Source: Endozoicomonas euniceicola (GTDB lineage: Bacteria; Pseudomonadota; Gammaproteobacteria; Pseudomonadales; Endozoicomonadaceae). Taken from it: DNA of 64,000 bases. Both the position numbers and the translations under genes were made by a program. Below the pieces are notes generated by a model. That model ran no database searches. It saw only the letters and a list, made by a program, of their open reading frames with translations, and was not told the origin of the DNA. Position 1 is the first letter of the stretch, and each line of letters starts with the position of its first letter. Below, piece after piece: positions 8,404-17,526 of this stretch. The stretch covers positions 2,226,501 to 2,290,500 of the forward strand of contig NZ_CP103300.1 in assembly GCF_025562755.1 (NCBI RefSeq). Direction: 5' to 3'.

Positions 8404-9303
8404 TCACCTGTCCATTGATGCGGTTCGGTTTTCAGCCACTTCATCAGGGCATAAACAACCGGGCTGCGGCTCCGGGGATGATTCAGGAACAGCTTTAGAG
8501 GTTGAGTCCGTTTCCCCGGTATTGCGCACGGGCGGGTCACATCTTACCCTTGACGGAAGGGTAAGATATGCATTGCGCACGGCCTCAGGCAATATTTCCA
8601 TGAATCTGTTTAACAGTGTTATCAACTCTTTCCTGCATTTCTCCTTGTCCCTTTCGTTTTCGCTATTGAGCAAACTGCTGAGATATATTCTGGTGCATGG
8701 ATGAACGTTCAAGTGCTTAATTAAAGAACCGACGATCCGCTCCTCCAGGTGGGCAATCAGGGACTCCCAGTCCGGGGCCACCAAAAGGCGTCCTTCTTTC
8801 CCGTCAGGATCAGTACTGCGGTGAACAGGTGCAGTCTGCATAAATCCGACGACTGCCTGTCTATCGGACGAAACAGAGCTTTGAGGCAAACCTGCAGGAT
8901 TTCCTCTTGTGGTGATAACGACAAACGCTTCGGAAAACTCAACTTCGGTCCACCCTTCAGAATATTCGTCCAAACTGACCTCATCATTATTTAAGGACAC
9001 AGCATGGATGCTGATATCTGAATCCGAAGGTAAGGAGTATTTAAAAGCCTCTAAATCTGGCGGCAAAGGAACGCCCCTGACATTTATTTCTTCGTGAGCA
9101 TACTCCAGCAAATCAGCACCATAATTAATTTCTACTTCTGACCGGTCGTAGAACCTTAAATTCCGACTCAGGGCAATCGCTCCCTCTGGCTGATCTTTAC
9201 TCTCCGCCTTATCGCCGTCATTGATCGCATAAACCTGATTTTCAGCGACAAACATAAAAATCAGAACAACTACCCTTTTTAAAACGCAAGTTAAATACTG
9301 CAT
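8404..9303 (-). CDS. Secreted protein of unknown function, copy 1
   Basis: I do not recognise this family. The 299-residue protein has a probable signal peptide (MQYLTCVLKRVVVLIFMFVAENQVYA) and no later membrane segment. The mature part is acidic. It shares DRQAVVGFMQTAPV, LVAPDWESLIAHL and KCRKELITLLNR blocks with the paralogue at 9930-10799. The C-terminus ends in a Pro/Ser-rich stretch with a CLCPDEVAENR segment. This copy carries 17 extra residues from a hairpin-bearing 51-bp insertion. It lies on the strand opposite rsgA and rhdA, filling the gap between them. Confidence 0.7.
   Translation of the reverse strand: MQYLTCVLKRVVVLIFMFVAENQVYAINDGDKAESKDQPEGAIALSRNLRFYDRSEVEINYGADLLEYAHEEINVRGVPLPPDLEAFKYSLPSDSDISIHAVSLNNDEVSLDEYSEGWTEVEFSEAFVVITTRGNPAGLPQSSVSSDRQAVVGFMQTAPVHRSTDPDGKEGRLLVAPDWESLIAHLEERIVGSLIKHLNVHPCTRIYLSSLLNSENERDKEKCRKELITLLNRFMEILPEAVRNAYLTLPSRVRCDPPVRNTGETDSTSKAVPESSPEPQPGCLCPDEVAENRTASMDR
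8521..8582. repeat. 51-bp in-frame hairpin insertion with duplicated ends
   Basis: ATTGCGCACGG occurs at 8521-8531 and again at 8572-8582, exactly 51 bp apart. Between them is an 11-bp perfect stem (ATCTTACCCTT / AAGGGTAAGAT, 8541-8567) with a 5-nt loop. The paralogue has a single related site (CGCACACGG) and no hairpin, so the 51 bp look like an insertion that kept the reading frame. Confidence 0.7.
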
Positions 9304-9432
9304 GTTCAGTGGTTTCCGCCCGCTGCAAAACTAAAAACGACTTGTGAACGACCATTATAGAAAAGACTCACTTTCAACCATTGCGACAAATACCTACAAC
9401 ACATTCATCCGCAACAGCCTGATAGAAATCCA

Positions 9433-9857
9433 ATGAGTCAAACATCACTGCCACTGATTCTTGAACCTGCTGAGCTTGAACATCATCTTCATGACAGCAA
9501 CCTGTTGATCGTTGACCTCTGCAACCCTCGGCTATACGCCCGGGTGCATGTTCCCGGCGCCGTTAACATTGCCCCCAACACCTTGTGGCAGGTACACCGC
9601 CGGCTACGGGTAAGCTGCCACCTGTAAAGCAGCTGGAAGACCTGTTTTCACGGCTGGGCTACACCGGCAATGAACATATCGTGGTCTATGACGATGAAGG
9701 CGGGGGCTGGGCCGGGCGATTTATCTGGACACTGGATGTTATCGGACATAAAAACTACTCCTACCTTAACGGCGGCATTCATGCCTGGCTGAAAGAAGAC
9801 CATAGAACGGAAAATGAGCCGGTACAGTTAGAACCAGGCAGAGTCTCCCTGACAATT
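9433..9857 (+). pseudogene. Truncated, frameshifted copy of rhdA
   Basis: The DNA is nearly identical to the start of the intact rhdA at 10919. Around 9575 the copy has one C fewer in a C-run (GCCCCCAAC against GCCCCCCAAC), which breaks the frame after ~50 codons. It stops after ~140 codons where sequence switches to the rsgA tail, so the second rhodanese domain with the catalytic Cys is missing. It is a remnant of the tandem duplication and cannot be active. Confidence 0.9.
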
Positions 9858-9919
9858 GCGAGATCACGGAAGAACGGTTGTTCAGCTATCGACAGATTCT
9901 TGCCTCGCAGCAGATGAGT
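9858..9919 (+). pseudogene. Duplicated 3' tail of rsgA
   Basis: About 60 bp matching the last codons of rsgA (8338-8399) almost base for base, including the TAG stop and the sequence just beyond it. It has no start or GTPase domain and simply marks the duplication joint. Confidence 0.9.
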
Positions 9920-9929
9920 CCATAGAGTT

Positions 9930-10799
9930 TCACCTGTCCATTGATGTGGCTCGGTTTTCAGCCACGACATCAGGGCATAAACAACCGGACTGTGGTTCCG
10001 GAGATGATTCAGGGACAGCTTCAGAGGCTGGGGCTGCTTCCTCAGTATCGCACACGGAACCAGGCAGCTCTTCCATGAGCCTGTTTAATAGTGTTATCAA
10101 CTCTTTCCTGCATTCCTCCTTGTCGCTTTCGTCTTCGCTGTAGAGCATACTGCTGAGATATGCCCTGGTGTCTGTATCAACGTTCAAATGCTCAATTAAG
10201 GAACCAACCCTCCACTCTTTCAGGTGGGCAATCAGAGACTCCCAGTCCGGTGCCACCAAAAGATCTCCTTCTTTCCCGTCAGGATCAATACTGTCGTCAA
10301 CAGGTGCAGTCTGCATGAATCCGACCACTGCCTGCCTACCGGACGAGGCAGGGCTTTGAGGTGAATCGGCTGGCTCCTCATTCGTGGTGATAACGACAAA
10401 AAGTTCGCAAAACTCACTGTCGCTCACTCCATCAGAATCTTCGTCATCATTTGTATTATCGTTTTGATTAAAAACCTCATCATCATTTGAGGACACAACA
10501 TGGATACTGATAACTGACTCCGAAGGTAAAGAGTATTCAAAAGTCGCTAAATTTGGCGGCAAAGGAACGCCCTCGACATTTATTTCATTGTGACCATACT
10601 TCAGCAAAGAGACGCCATAATTTTTTTCTATTTTTGACCGGTCGTAGAAGCTTAACTTCGGACTCATTGCTGTCGCGCCTTCTGTCTGGTCTTTGCCCTG
10701 TGACTCATTGCCATCATTAATCGCGTAAACCTGATTTTCAGCGACAAGCATAAACAACAGAACAGTTATCCTTTTTAAAATGTACGTTAAATACTGCAT
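9930..10799 (-). CDS. Secreted protein of unknown function, copy 2
   Basis: Paralogue of the 8404-9303 product, ~289 residues. The start is set at the Met of MQYLTYILKRITVLLFML, which gives the same signal peptide as copy 1; the frame stays open upstream to 10874. It shares RQAVVGFMQTAPV, LVAPDWESLIAHL and the CLCPDVVAENR end. It has an extra Asp/Asn-rich loop (NQNDNTNDDEDSDG) and lacks the hairpin insertion of copy 1. Both copies keep open frames despite divergence, which suggests both were selected. Function unknown. Confidence 0.7.
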   Translation of the reverse strand: MQYLTYILKRITVLLFMLVAENQVYAINDGNESQGKDQTEGATAMSPKLSFYDRSKIEKNYGVSLLKYGHNEINVEGVPLPPNLATFEYSLPSESVISIHVVSSNDDEVFNQNDNTNDDEDSDGVSDSEFCELFVVITTNEEPADSPQSPASSGRQAVVGFMQTAPVDDSIDPDGKEGDLLVAPDWESLIAHLKEWRVGSLIEHLNVDTDTRAYLSSMLYSEDESDKEECRKELITLLNRLMEELPGSVCDTEEAAPASEAVPESSPEPQSGCLCPDVVAENRATSMDR

Positions 10800-10918
10800 A
10801 TTCAGTGGTTTCCGCCCAGCTACAAAACTAAAGCGATCAGTATAGAGGAAGTATACTTTCAACCACTGCGACAAATACCTATAATGCGCTCATCCATGAC
10901 AACCCAGTCAGACATCAA

Positions 10919-11731
10919 ATGCGTCAAACATCACTGCCACTGATTCTTGAACCTGCTGAGCTTGAACATCATCTTCATGACAGCAACCTGTTGATCGTTG
11001 ACCTATGCAACCCTCAGCTATACGCCCAGGCGCATGTTCCCGGTGCCGTTAACATTGCCCCCCAACACCTTGTGGCAGGTACACCGCCGGCTACGGGTAA
11101 GCTGCCACCTGTAAAGCAGCTGGAAGAGCTGTTTTCACGGCTGGGTTACACCGGCAATGAACATATCGTGGTCTATGACGACGAAGGCGGGGGCTGGGCC
11201 GGGCGTTTTATCTGGACACTGGATGTTATCGGGCATAAAAACTACTCCTACCTTAACGGCGGCATTCATGCCTGGCTGAAAGAAGGCTATAGAACGGAAA
11301 ATGAGCCGGTACAGGCAGAGCCAACCCGCGTCTCCCTGTCAATCGACCCGTCTGTTATCGCTTCCAAAGATTACATCCTGACGCGTCTGGAAAATGCCAA
11401 TACAGCGATCTGGGATGCACGTTCCCCTGCGGAGTACGCGGGCGAAAAAGTACTTGCCCTGCGTGGCGGGCATATTCCCGGTGCCATTAATTTTGAATGG
11501 ACATCCGCCATGGACCCGGCCAGAAATTACCGTATCCGGGAAAACCTGCCTGAAATCCTTGCCGGGCTGGGCATGTCCCGGGAAAAGGATATTATCACCC
11601 ATTGCCAGACCCACCACCGTTCCGGCTTTACTTATCTGGTGGCCAAAGTGCTTGGGTTTAATTCGGTAAGAGCCTACGATGGCTCATGGTCAGAATGGGG
11701 CAATTTAGCCGATACGCCGATCTCCCAATAG
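10919..11731 (+). CDS. rhdA: Thiosulfate sulfurtransferase (rhodanese) RhdA-type
   Basis: A two-domain rhodanese that moves sulfane sulfur, for example from thiosulfate to cyanide or other acceptors. In 270 residues the inactive N-terminal domain (VDLCNPQLYAQAHVPGAVNI) precedes the catalytic one (WDARSPAEYAGEKVLALRGG). The active-site loop is CQTHHRSG with Cys at ~229, the loop known from Azotobacter vinelandii RhdA rather than the CRKGVT of bovine rhodanese. It lies next to psd, as in Pseudomonas aeruginosa. A degraded copy of its first half lies 1.5 kb upstream. Confidence 0.9.
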   Translation: MRQTSLPLILEPAELEHHLHDSNLLIVDLCNPQLYAQAHVPGAVNIAPQHLVAGTPPATGKLPPVKQLEELFSRLGYTGNEHIVVYDDEGGGWAGRFIWTLDVIGHKNYSYLNGGIHAWLKEGYRTENEPVQAEPTRVSLSIDPSVIASKDYILTRLENANTAIWDARSPAEYAGEKVLALRGGHIPGAINFEWTSAMDPARNYRIRENLPEILAGLGMSREKDIITHCQTHHRSGFTYLVAKVLGFNSVRAYDGSWSEWGNLADTPISQ

Positions 11732-11756
11732 GCTGGTACAAACCAGCCTGTCTTTA
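11730..11756 (+). terminator. Weak terminator-like hairpin after rhdA
   Basis: An 8-bp perfect stem (AGGCTGGT / ACCAGCCT) with a 4-nt loop begins at the last base of rhdA and is followed by GTCTTT. The T-run is short, so read-through into psd is likely. Confidence 0.5.
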
Positions 11757-11827
11757 ACCAGGCACTTCCTTTAGAATCGTTCATCAAAATCTTCTCTATT
11801 ATAAACAGGACAAACAGGACAGCCTTA

Positions 11828-12688
11828 GTGAAAGAAAAACTGTTCGCGTTGACCCAGTACATTCTGCCTCACCACCTGATTTCCAGAGCGGTACATTATT
11901 TTGTTGAGTGTGAAAACCCAGCCTTCAAAAATGCCCTGATCAACTGGATCATCAAGCATTATGATGTGGATATGAGCGAAGCACAGGCTGAACATGCAGA
12001 GTCTTATAAACACTTCAACGATTTTTTCACTCGCCCTTTGAAGGAAGGAGCCCGACCTCTGCCTGAGCAGGAAGATACCGTTGTCAGTCCTGCCGACGGT
12101 GCTATCAGCCAGCTTGGCGATATTGAATATGGCCGCATCTTTCAGGCCAAGGGCCACGATTACAGCCTGATAGAGCTGCTGGGGGGAGATACCGATCTCG
12201 CCACTGAATTTATGGGCGGTAAGTTTGCCACCATCTATCTGTCCCCAAGGGATTATCACCGTATTCATACACCTGCCGCAGGCACCCTACGCAAGATGAT
12301 TCACGTCCCCGGTCGTCTTTTCTCCGTCAACAAAGGTACGGTTGAAAACGTGCCGGGGCTGTTTGCCCGAAACGAAAGAGTTGTCAGTATCTTTGACACC
12401 GAACATGGCCCTATGGCGGTGATCATGGTGGGTGCCATCAATGTTGCCAGTATTGAGACGGTCTGGTCTGGTCTGGTGACGCCTTACCGTAAACAGGTAA
12501 GAACCACCGAGTACAAAGAGACCACAACCCCCCGCATAAAACTGGAGCGCGGTGAAGAGATGGGCCGTTTCAAACTGGGCTCAACCGCTATCGTCCTGTT
12601 TGGCGAAGACAAAGTGAACTGGCTTGAGCAATGGCAGCCCGAGTCTACAATCAAGATGGGTCAGGCTCTGGCCACCCCTGCAGAATAG
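11828..12688 (+). CDS. psd: Phosphatidylserine decarboxylase proenzyme
   Basis: Psd converts phosphatidylserine to phosphatidylethanolamine at the inner membrane. The 286-residue proenzyme has the C-terminal LGST self-cleavage motif (FKLGSTAIVLFG), where the Ser becomes the pyruvoyl cofactor. The conserved YLSPRDYHRIHTP and SPADGAI blocks are also present. The start used is a GTG at 11828, giving a normal family length. A strong terminator follows directly. Confidence 0.95.
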   Translation: MKEKLFALTQYILPHHLISRAVHYFVECENPAFKNALINWIIKHYDVDMSEAQAEHAESYKHFNDFFTRPLKEGARPLPEQEDTVVSPADGAISQLGDIEYGRIFQAKGHDYSLIELLGGDTDLATEFMGGKFATIYLSPRDYHRIHTPAAGTLRKMIHVPGRLFSVNKGTVENVPGLFARNERVVSIFDTEHGPMAVIMVGAINVASIETVWSGLVTPYRKQVRTTEYKETTTPRIKLERGEEMGRFKLGSTAIVLFGEDKVNWLEQWQPESTIKMGQALATPAE

Positions 12689-12706
12689 CGCCTTCGCTCT
12701 TATAGA

Positions 12707-12740
12707 CAAAACATGCAGGCACCGGGCCTGCATGTTTTCT
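12707..12740 (+). terminator. Strong Rho-independent terminator after psd
   Basis: A long stem (AAAACATGCAGGC / GCCTGCATGTTTT) ends in a T-run 20 bp after the psd stop. It rules out the ATG at 12713 as the start of the next gene, since that codon lies inside the stem. Confidence 0.9.
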
Positions 12741-12754
12741 ATCGGAGTTCCCCC

Positions 12755-13375
12755 ATGAAGCTATCTTTCACCGAGCCTTTCACCGAGCGTCCACACCTTT
12801 CAGCCCGTTCTGTTCTGAGCCTGCTTACTCTTATTGTTCTCTCTAACCTACTTTCTGGTTGCTCCGGTATTCAGGGGAAAAGCAAAGCGGAACGACAGGG
12901 TTATGTAAACCACATGCGTTCAGAAACCCTGAAAATGCTCTATGACTATAAACCCAGTGCCGAAGCTCAACTGAGTGAAGCCATTGGTTATGCTGTTTTC
13001 AGCAACATCAACAGCAACCTGCTTCTGCTCAGCGCTGGTACCGGTTATGGTGTTGTCCGGGATAATGCATCCGGTCAGGACACCTACATGCGCATGGCCA
13101 GCGCCGGTATCGGCATTGGCTTAGGCATCAAGGATTTCCGGGCTGTCATTGTTTTCGACAACCGGAAAATACTGGATGATTTTATAAAAAACGGCTGGGA
13201 CTTTACCGGTCAGGCTGACGCTACTGTTAAATCCGGCGACAAAGGTGGCGAACTCCTGAGTGGCACCGTTAACACAGACCTGGGAATTACCATTTACCAG
13301 TTTACCGAGAACGGGCTGGTTGCCCAGGCCACCTTACAGGGTACTAAGTACTGGATTGACAAGAAGCTGAATTAG
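12755..13375 (+). CDS. SYLF/YSC84-domain lipoprotein
   Basis: A 206-residue predicted lipoprotein. The ATG at 12755 (GGAGTT upstream) gives a signal peptide ending in the lipobox LLSGC, so the mature protein should be acylated at that Cys. The remainder resembles the SYLF (YSC84-type) domain: AIGYAVFSNINSNLLLLSAG, then GLGIKDFRAVIVFDN. In eukaryotes this domain binds phosphoinositides. The bacterial role is not established, and an envelope lipid-related function is only a guess. Confidence 0.75.
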   Translation: MKLSFTEPFTERPHLSARSVLSLLTLIVLSNLLSGCSGIQGKSKAERQGYVNHMRSETLKMLYDYKPSAEAQLSEAIGYAVFSNINSNLLLLSAGTGYGVVRDNASGQDTYMRMASAGIGIGLGIKDFRAVIVFDNRKILDDFIKNGWDFTGQADATVKSGDKGGELLSGTVNTDLGITIYQFTENGLVAQATLQGTKYWIDKKLN

Positions 13376-13480
13376 AATAACCGGCGGGCTTTTCTTGAAA
13401 TCCTGACCGGTTACCCCATATAGTCTCGCAGGCTCCTGAATGAGCCAACACCGTTTCTGTGCGTCAACTCCGGTAACAAC

Positions 13481-14428
13481 ATGACCATTAAGCTCGGCAT
13501 CGTCATGGACCCGATTGAGTCCATCGAATTTAAAAAAGACAGTTCTCTGGCAATGCTGCTGGCTGCGCAGAAGCGGGGCTGGCAACTGTTTTACATGGAA
13601 CAGCATGACCTCTATCAGAAAGAAGGCATCGCCCGGGGCAGTATGCGCCCATTGCAGGTACGACACGATGCCTGTGACTGGTTTACCCTTGGCGAACGTC
13701 AGGAACTGCCACTGGAATCACTGAATGTGATCCTGATGCGCAAGGACCCGCCGTTTGATATGGAGTTTATCTACAGCACCTACCTGCTGGAACAGGCTGA
13801 AGCCGCTGGCACCCTGGTCGTCAATAAACCCCAGAGCATTCGTGACTGCAACGAAAAGATGTTCGCCACCCTGTTTCCACAATGCACGCCTCCGGTCATG
13901 GTGGCACGCAGCGCACGCCTGTTGAAGGAATTTGCCGAAGAGCATGGCGATGTGGTGCTGAAGCCTCTGGACGGAATGGGGGGGGCTTCCATCTTCCGTA
14001 CCCATTCGAAAGACCCCAACTTCAACGTAATCCTGGAAACCCTGACGCAGCATGGCACGTCCCAGGCAATGATCCAGAAATACATTCCCGAGATCCTAAA
14101 AGGCGACAAACGCGTCCTGCTGATTGATGGTGAGCCTGTTCCCTACTCACTGGCACGTATACCGGCCGAAGGTGAGTTTCGCGGCAACCTGGCAGCTGGC
14201 GGCAGTGGTGTAGGACAGGCGTTAAGTGACCGTGACCGCTGGATCGCCGAACAGGTTGCGCCAGTGTTGAAAGAAAAAGGGCTGCTGTTTGTCGGACTGG
14301 ATATTATCGGCGACTACCTGACCGAAATTAACGTCACGTCCCCGACCTGTATCCGCCAGCTGGATGACCAGTTTGGTATCAGCATTGGCGATATGTTGAT
14401 GGATAAGATTGAAGAAAAGCTGGAATAA
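13481..14428 (+). CDS. gshB: Glutathione synthetase
   Basis: ATP-dependent ligation of glycine to gamma-glutamylcysteine, the second step of glutathione synthesis. The 315-residue protein has the ATP-grasp pattern: MRKDPPFDMEFIYSTYLLE, NKPQSIRDCNEKMF, VLKPLDGMGGASIF and the C-terminal EINVTSPTCIRQLD. In E. coli and Pseudomonas, algH and ruvX (with tonB in the latter) lie just downstream on the same strand. Here an IS200/IS605 copy begins 20 bp after the stop and those genes face the other way. Confidence 0.96.
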   Translation: MTIKLGIVMDPIESIEFKKDSSLAMLLAAQKRGWQLFYMEQHDLYQKEGIARGSMRPLQVRHDACDWFTLGERQELPLESLNVILMRKDPPFDMEFIYSTYLLEQAEAAGTLVVNKPQSIRDCNEKMFATLFPQCTPPVMVARSARLLKEFAEEHGDVVLKPLDGMGGASIFRTHSKDPNFNVILETLTQHGTSQAMIQKYIPEILKGDKRVLLIDGEPVPYSLARIPAEGEFRGNLAAGGSGVGQALSDRDRWIAEQVAPVLKEKGLLFVGLDIIGDYLTEINVTSPTCIRQLDDQFGISIGDMLMDKIEEKLE

Positions 14429-14597
14429 ACCTGTCTGAAACGCTTTAGCAAAATCGTCGTAAACCCTCGCCCAATGCGGGCGGGGATATAAGACGGGAAG
14501 GCGCAGAGCCTTCCGCCATCAATCTGGTGTACTCTGGCTATTAACGTAGTCCTTCAGAGTCTCGATAGTTGCACCGCCAGCACTGCAAGCAAAGTAA

Positions 14598-15899
14598 GGG
14601 GAGTGGCATAACAAACTTTACCGGAGTATCTTTCCTGCTTACTCCCTCTGTGATTGATTGTGAACGTCATGTCCAGCGTTAATGTCACCCCTGAATGCAA
14701 ACACCTCATTATACTTGCTGCTAAAAAGCTCAAAGGCTCTGAACACAGAGCCTTCATAGCTGAAGTCGCTGAACAGCTCTGTTTTGGTAGTCCACGCCTT
14801 ACTGAAACCGAGTTCAATTTTGGTCGTCATACCGTTGAACTCGGGATGCATGAAAAAAGGACAGGACTTATTTGTTATGGAAATTACGTATCTCAGGGCA
14901 AGCCAAAAGCAGAAGTAGCAAATCCTCAACTGGAACAAGACATTCGAAGCTTGGTAGACCCTGAAAGTCAGGCTGACCCGCAGCTCAGAAATACGTTCTC
15001 CTATGCTCGCATAACAGCCAGTGCTGTTCGAAAAAAACTGATTGATGAAAAAGGGTGGCAGGAAGAGCTACTTCCCAAAGAGCGTACTTTCTGCAACATG
15101 TTGAACCGCATGGGCTATAAACTTCACAAGGTACAGAAGACCACGCCGGAAAAAAATCCCGGAAACCGATGCCATCTTTGAAAACGTCAAACAAGTAAAA
15201 AGCACCGCAAGCCAGAGAAAGCAGAGTCTTCAGATCAGCATTGATTGCAAAGCAACGGTTAACCTTGGAAATTTTTCCAGAGGTGGTAAAGCAAGAGGAA
15301 CTGAAGCGGTCAAAGCGCTGGATCATGATATGGCCACCAAAGAAAAAATGATCCCCTTTGGAATACTCAATCTGGAAAATGATCAACTGTATGTCTTTTA
15401 CGGTAACTCTTACAAAACCAGTGATTTTATCTGCGATGCCATTGAACAGTGGTGGGAGCAGGTGAGGGAAACTAACAGGTATGTCGATGAGCTGGTTATC
15501 TACGCAGACAACGGTCCTGAAAGTAACAGCCACCGAACTCAGTTTCTTTTCAGAATGGTTGAGTTTGCCAAAAAAGTGGGGCTGAAAATACGGCTGGTTT
15601 ACTACCCTCCCTACCACAGCAAGTACAATCCGATTGAACGAGGCTGGTCTTATCTTGAGAACCATTGGAATGGCAGCCTTCTAAACACAGTAACGTCTGT
15701 TTTAGAGTGGACAAAGACAATGGTATGGAAATGCATGAACCCGATAGTGAAGCTACTTGATCAACCGTATCAAAAAGGGGTGAGACTGAGTAAACAGGAA
15801 TTAGCTGAAATACAGCCTCACATCATTCGCCACTCTGAGTTAAAGAAATGGGATGTGACAATTGTTCCGGAACCGGTAAATTATTGATTGCCGCTCCCC
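14598..15899 (+). mobile_element. ISAzo13-like insertion sequence inside tnpA of copy A
   Basis: A 1302-bp element bounded by imperfect terminal inverted repeats. The outermost 11 bases are GGGGAGTGGCA at the left and GGGGAGCGGCA reading in from the right; similarity extends to ~27 bp. It is flanked by a 3-bp duplication TAA (14595-14597 and 15900-15902). The uninterrupted site can be read in the other IS200/IS605 copy, which confirms the ends. Family assignment rests on the transposase (LGNFSRGG and the DDE blocks). Confidence 0.85.
14654..15887 (+). CDS. ISAzo13-like transposase, in two frames
   Basis: The N-terminal frame runs to 15181 and the C-terminal frame carries the catalytic part to 15887. 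They meet at a run of seven A residues (~15152-15158, in GGAAAAAAATCCC). Shifting there joins TPEK directly to IPETDAIFENVKQ and then the DDE region (ISIDCKATVNLGNFSRGG, VIYADNGPESNS, YNPIERGWSYLE). The shift may be programmed slippage or an inactivating mutation; the sequence alone does not decide. The exact start is uncertain. Confidence 0.7.
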
Positions 15900-16317
15900 T
15901 AAGACCTTGACCACATTAAGCCTGCTTTGCTCTGAGCAGTAAGGTGGGTATTCAGCATTCGCAACCGTCTTGATGATGTTGATTTGAGATTATTTACCAT
16001 GACACTGATAGCCAGTTTTGGTGGGTAGGCCACCAACAGGTGTACGTGATCTTTTTCGCCATCCATTTCAAGTAACTGGCATTCCAGTTTTTCGCATGCA
16101 CTCTCGAACGACTCCCGTAACTGCTTGATCATATAGCCATCAAAAAGCTTTCGTCTGTACTTTGTCGTGAACACCAAATGAACAACCAGCTTGGTAACGC
16201 TATGTCGTTTGCGAAGATACCCTTTAAGCAAATCTTTATTGTGTGCGCTCACTTGAAAACCTCTTTCAAATACCTGTAATATAAATTTTATATTAATGAG
16301 CACTGAAATAACGTTCC

Positions 16318-17490
16318 ATGCTGAGAGCCACCAAAGTACGAATCTATCCAACATCAGAGCAGGCGGAATTTCTCGACCGTCAGTTTGATGCTGTGCGGTT
16401 CGTATGGAACAAGGCCCTGGCTATTAAGGTTCATTATTACAAGGTTCGTGGGCAGAGCCTTTCTCCCAAAAAACACCTGAAGCCCTTGCTGGCAAAAGCC
16501 AAGAAAAGCCGAAAGTACTCATGGCTGAAAAACGCTGACTCTATTGCACTGCAACAGGCCACTATCAATCTGGATACGGCCTTTCAAAACTTTTTCAATC
16601 CCAAATTGCAGGCAAGATTTCCTCGCTTCAAGAAAAAGCATGGCAAGCAAAGTAGCTACCATTGTACGTCTGTCTCTGTGGGCGATAACTGGATAAAAAT
16701 CCCCAAGCGCAAGCCCATAAGGGCTAAAGTGCATCGTGAAATAGTGGGTAAGGTGAAGTCTATCACCCTGAGCAGAACGCTAACCGGCAAGTATTTTGCC
16801 TCCATATTGGCTGATGATACCCAGGAACAACCAAAACAGATTGATAATCTTGAAGCTAATCAGGTTGTCGGTGTTGATATGGGGATTACTGATCTGGCTA
16901 TCACCAGTACCGGCCATAAGACTGGCAATCCTCGCTTTCTGAAAAAAGCACAACGTAACCTGAAAAGAAAACAACAGGCTCTATCTCGCTGCAAGAAAGG
17001 CTCAAAAGGTAGGCACAAAGCCCGTTTATTGGTGGCAAAGGCGCATGAGCGTGTAGCCTTTGCCCGTAATGATTTTCAGCATAAGCTATCAAAACAACTC
17101 ATCGACGAAAACCAAGCGGTGATTGTGGAGACACTGAAAGTTAAAAACATGCTCAAGAACAAGCGTCTTGCTCGTTCTATTGCTGATGCTGGCTGGCACT
17201 CACTGATAACCAAACTCGAATACAAGGCAAAGCAGGAAGGTAAACATCTGGTGAAGATAGACCAGTGGTTTGCATCCTCTAAAACTTGCTCAGTCTGCGA
17301 TTTGAAACAGGAAAAAATGCCATTGAGAATCCGATCATGGGAGTGTAGCTGTGGTGCTATCCATGACCGGGATATTAATGCAGCTCGCAATATCAAGAAG
17401 CAAGGCATATTGAAATTAAAGGCGGAAGGACTGTCCGTTTCTGCTGATGGAGGCTTGCGTAAATCCGGCAGACTGTCGGTTGCTGCCTAA
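16318..17490 (+). CDS. tnpB: TnpB RNA-guided nuclease of IS200/IS605 element, copy A
   Basis: A 390-residue TnpB, ancestor-type of Cas12 nucleases. In this family it uses an RNA from the element's right end to cut the vacated target site. The RuvC residues look intact: D in VVGVDMGITDLAI, E in AVIVETLKVKNM and D in IHDRDINAARNI. The zinc ribbon CSVC...CSC is also present. It differs from copy B at two residues (DNWIKIPKRK here, DNGIKIPKCK there). It diverges from the broken tnpA. The sequence just after the right end, starting near 17531, would be the guide. Confidence 0.9.
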   Translation: MLRATKVRIYPTSEQAEFLDRQFDAVRFVWNKALAIKVHYYKVRGQSLSPKKHLKPLLAKAKKSRKYSWLKNADSIALQQATINLDTAFQNFFNPKLQARFPRFKKKHGKQSSYHCTSVSVGDNWIKIPKRKPIRAKVHREIVGKVKSITLSRTLTGKYFASILADDTQEQPKQIDNLEANQVVGVDMGITDLAITSTGHKTGNPRFLKKAQRNLKRKQQALSRCKKGSKGRHKARLLVAKAHERVAFARNDFQHKLSKQLIDENQAVIVETLKVKNMLKNKRLARSIADAGWHSLITKLEYKAKQEGKHLVKIDQWFASSKTCSVCDLKQEKMPLRIRSWECSCGAIHDRDINAARNIKKQGILKLKAEGLSVSADGGLRKSGRLSVAA

Positions 17491-17526
17491 GAAATCAGAA
17501 GCCTCACCCGATAGGGTGGGGAGCAG

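Larger units (their letters stand above)
8336..9857. repeat. Tandem duplication I, left unit (rsgA tail - secreted protein - rhdA head)
   Basis: This ~1.5-kb unit starts inside the 3' end of rsgA, contains the secreted-protein gene and ends part-way into a rhdA copy. The next ~1.5 kb repeats the same order, leading into the complete rhdA. At the join near 9855-9858, rhdA sequence (CTGACAAT) changes directly to rsgA sequence (GAGATCACGGAAGAACGG). The short coding tails are nearly identical between units, whereas the secreted proteins have diverged. Confidence 0.85.
9858..11340. repeat. Tandem duplication I, right unit
   Basis: The second unit of the duplication: rsgA tail remnant, secreted-protein paralogue and the part of the intact rhdA that matches the truncated copy. 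The order and strands are the same as in the left unit. The right edge is approximate, because similarity ends where the left rhdA copy was cut. Confidence 0.8.
14519..16252 (-). pseudogene. tnpA: IS200-type transposase tnpA split by another IS
   Basis: The gene starts at a GTG at 16252 and reads normally for ~117 codons to 15900. A 1302-bp element then intervenes, and the last ~25 codons are at 14519-14597. The split separates the metal-binding HVH motif from the catalytic Tyr (KDYVNSQ), so the HUH nuclease cannot be made from this copy. It is otherwise the same as the intact tnpA at 26086. Confidence 0.9.

Noticed and set aside
12713..12754. Earlier start for the SYLF lipoprotein
   Set aside because: The codon lies inside the psd terminator and would bury the lipoprotein signal peptide.
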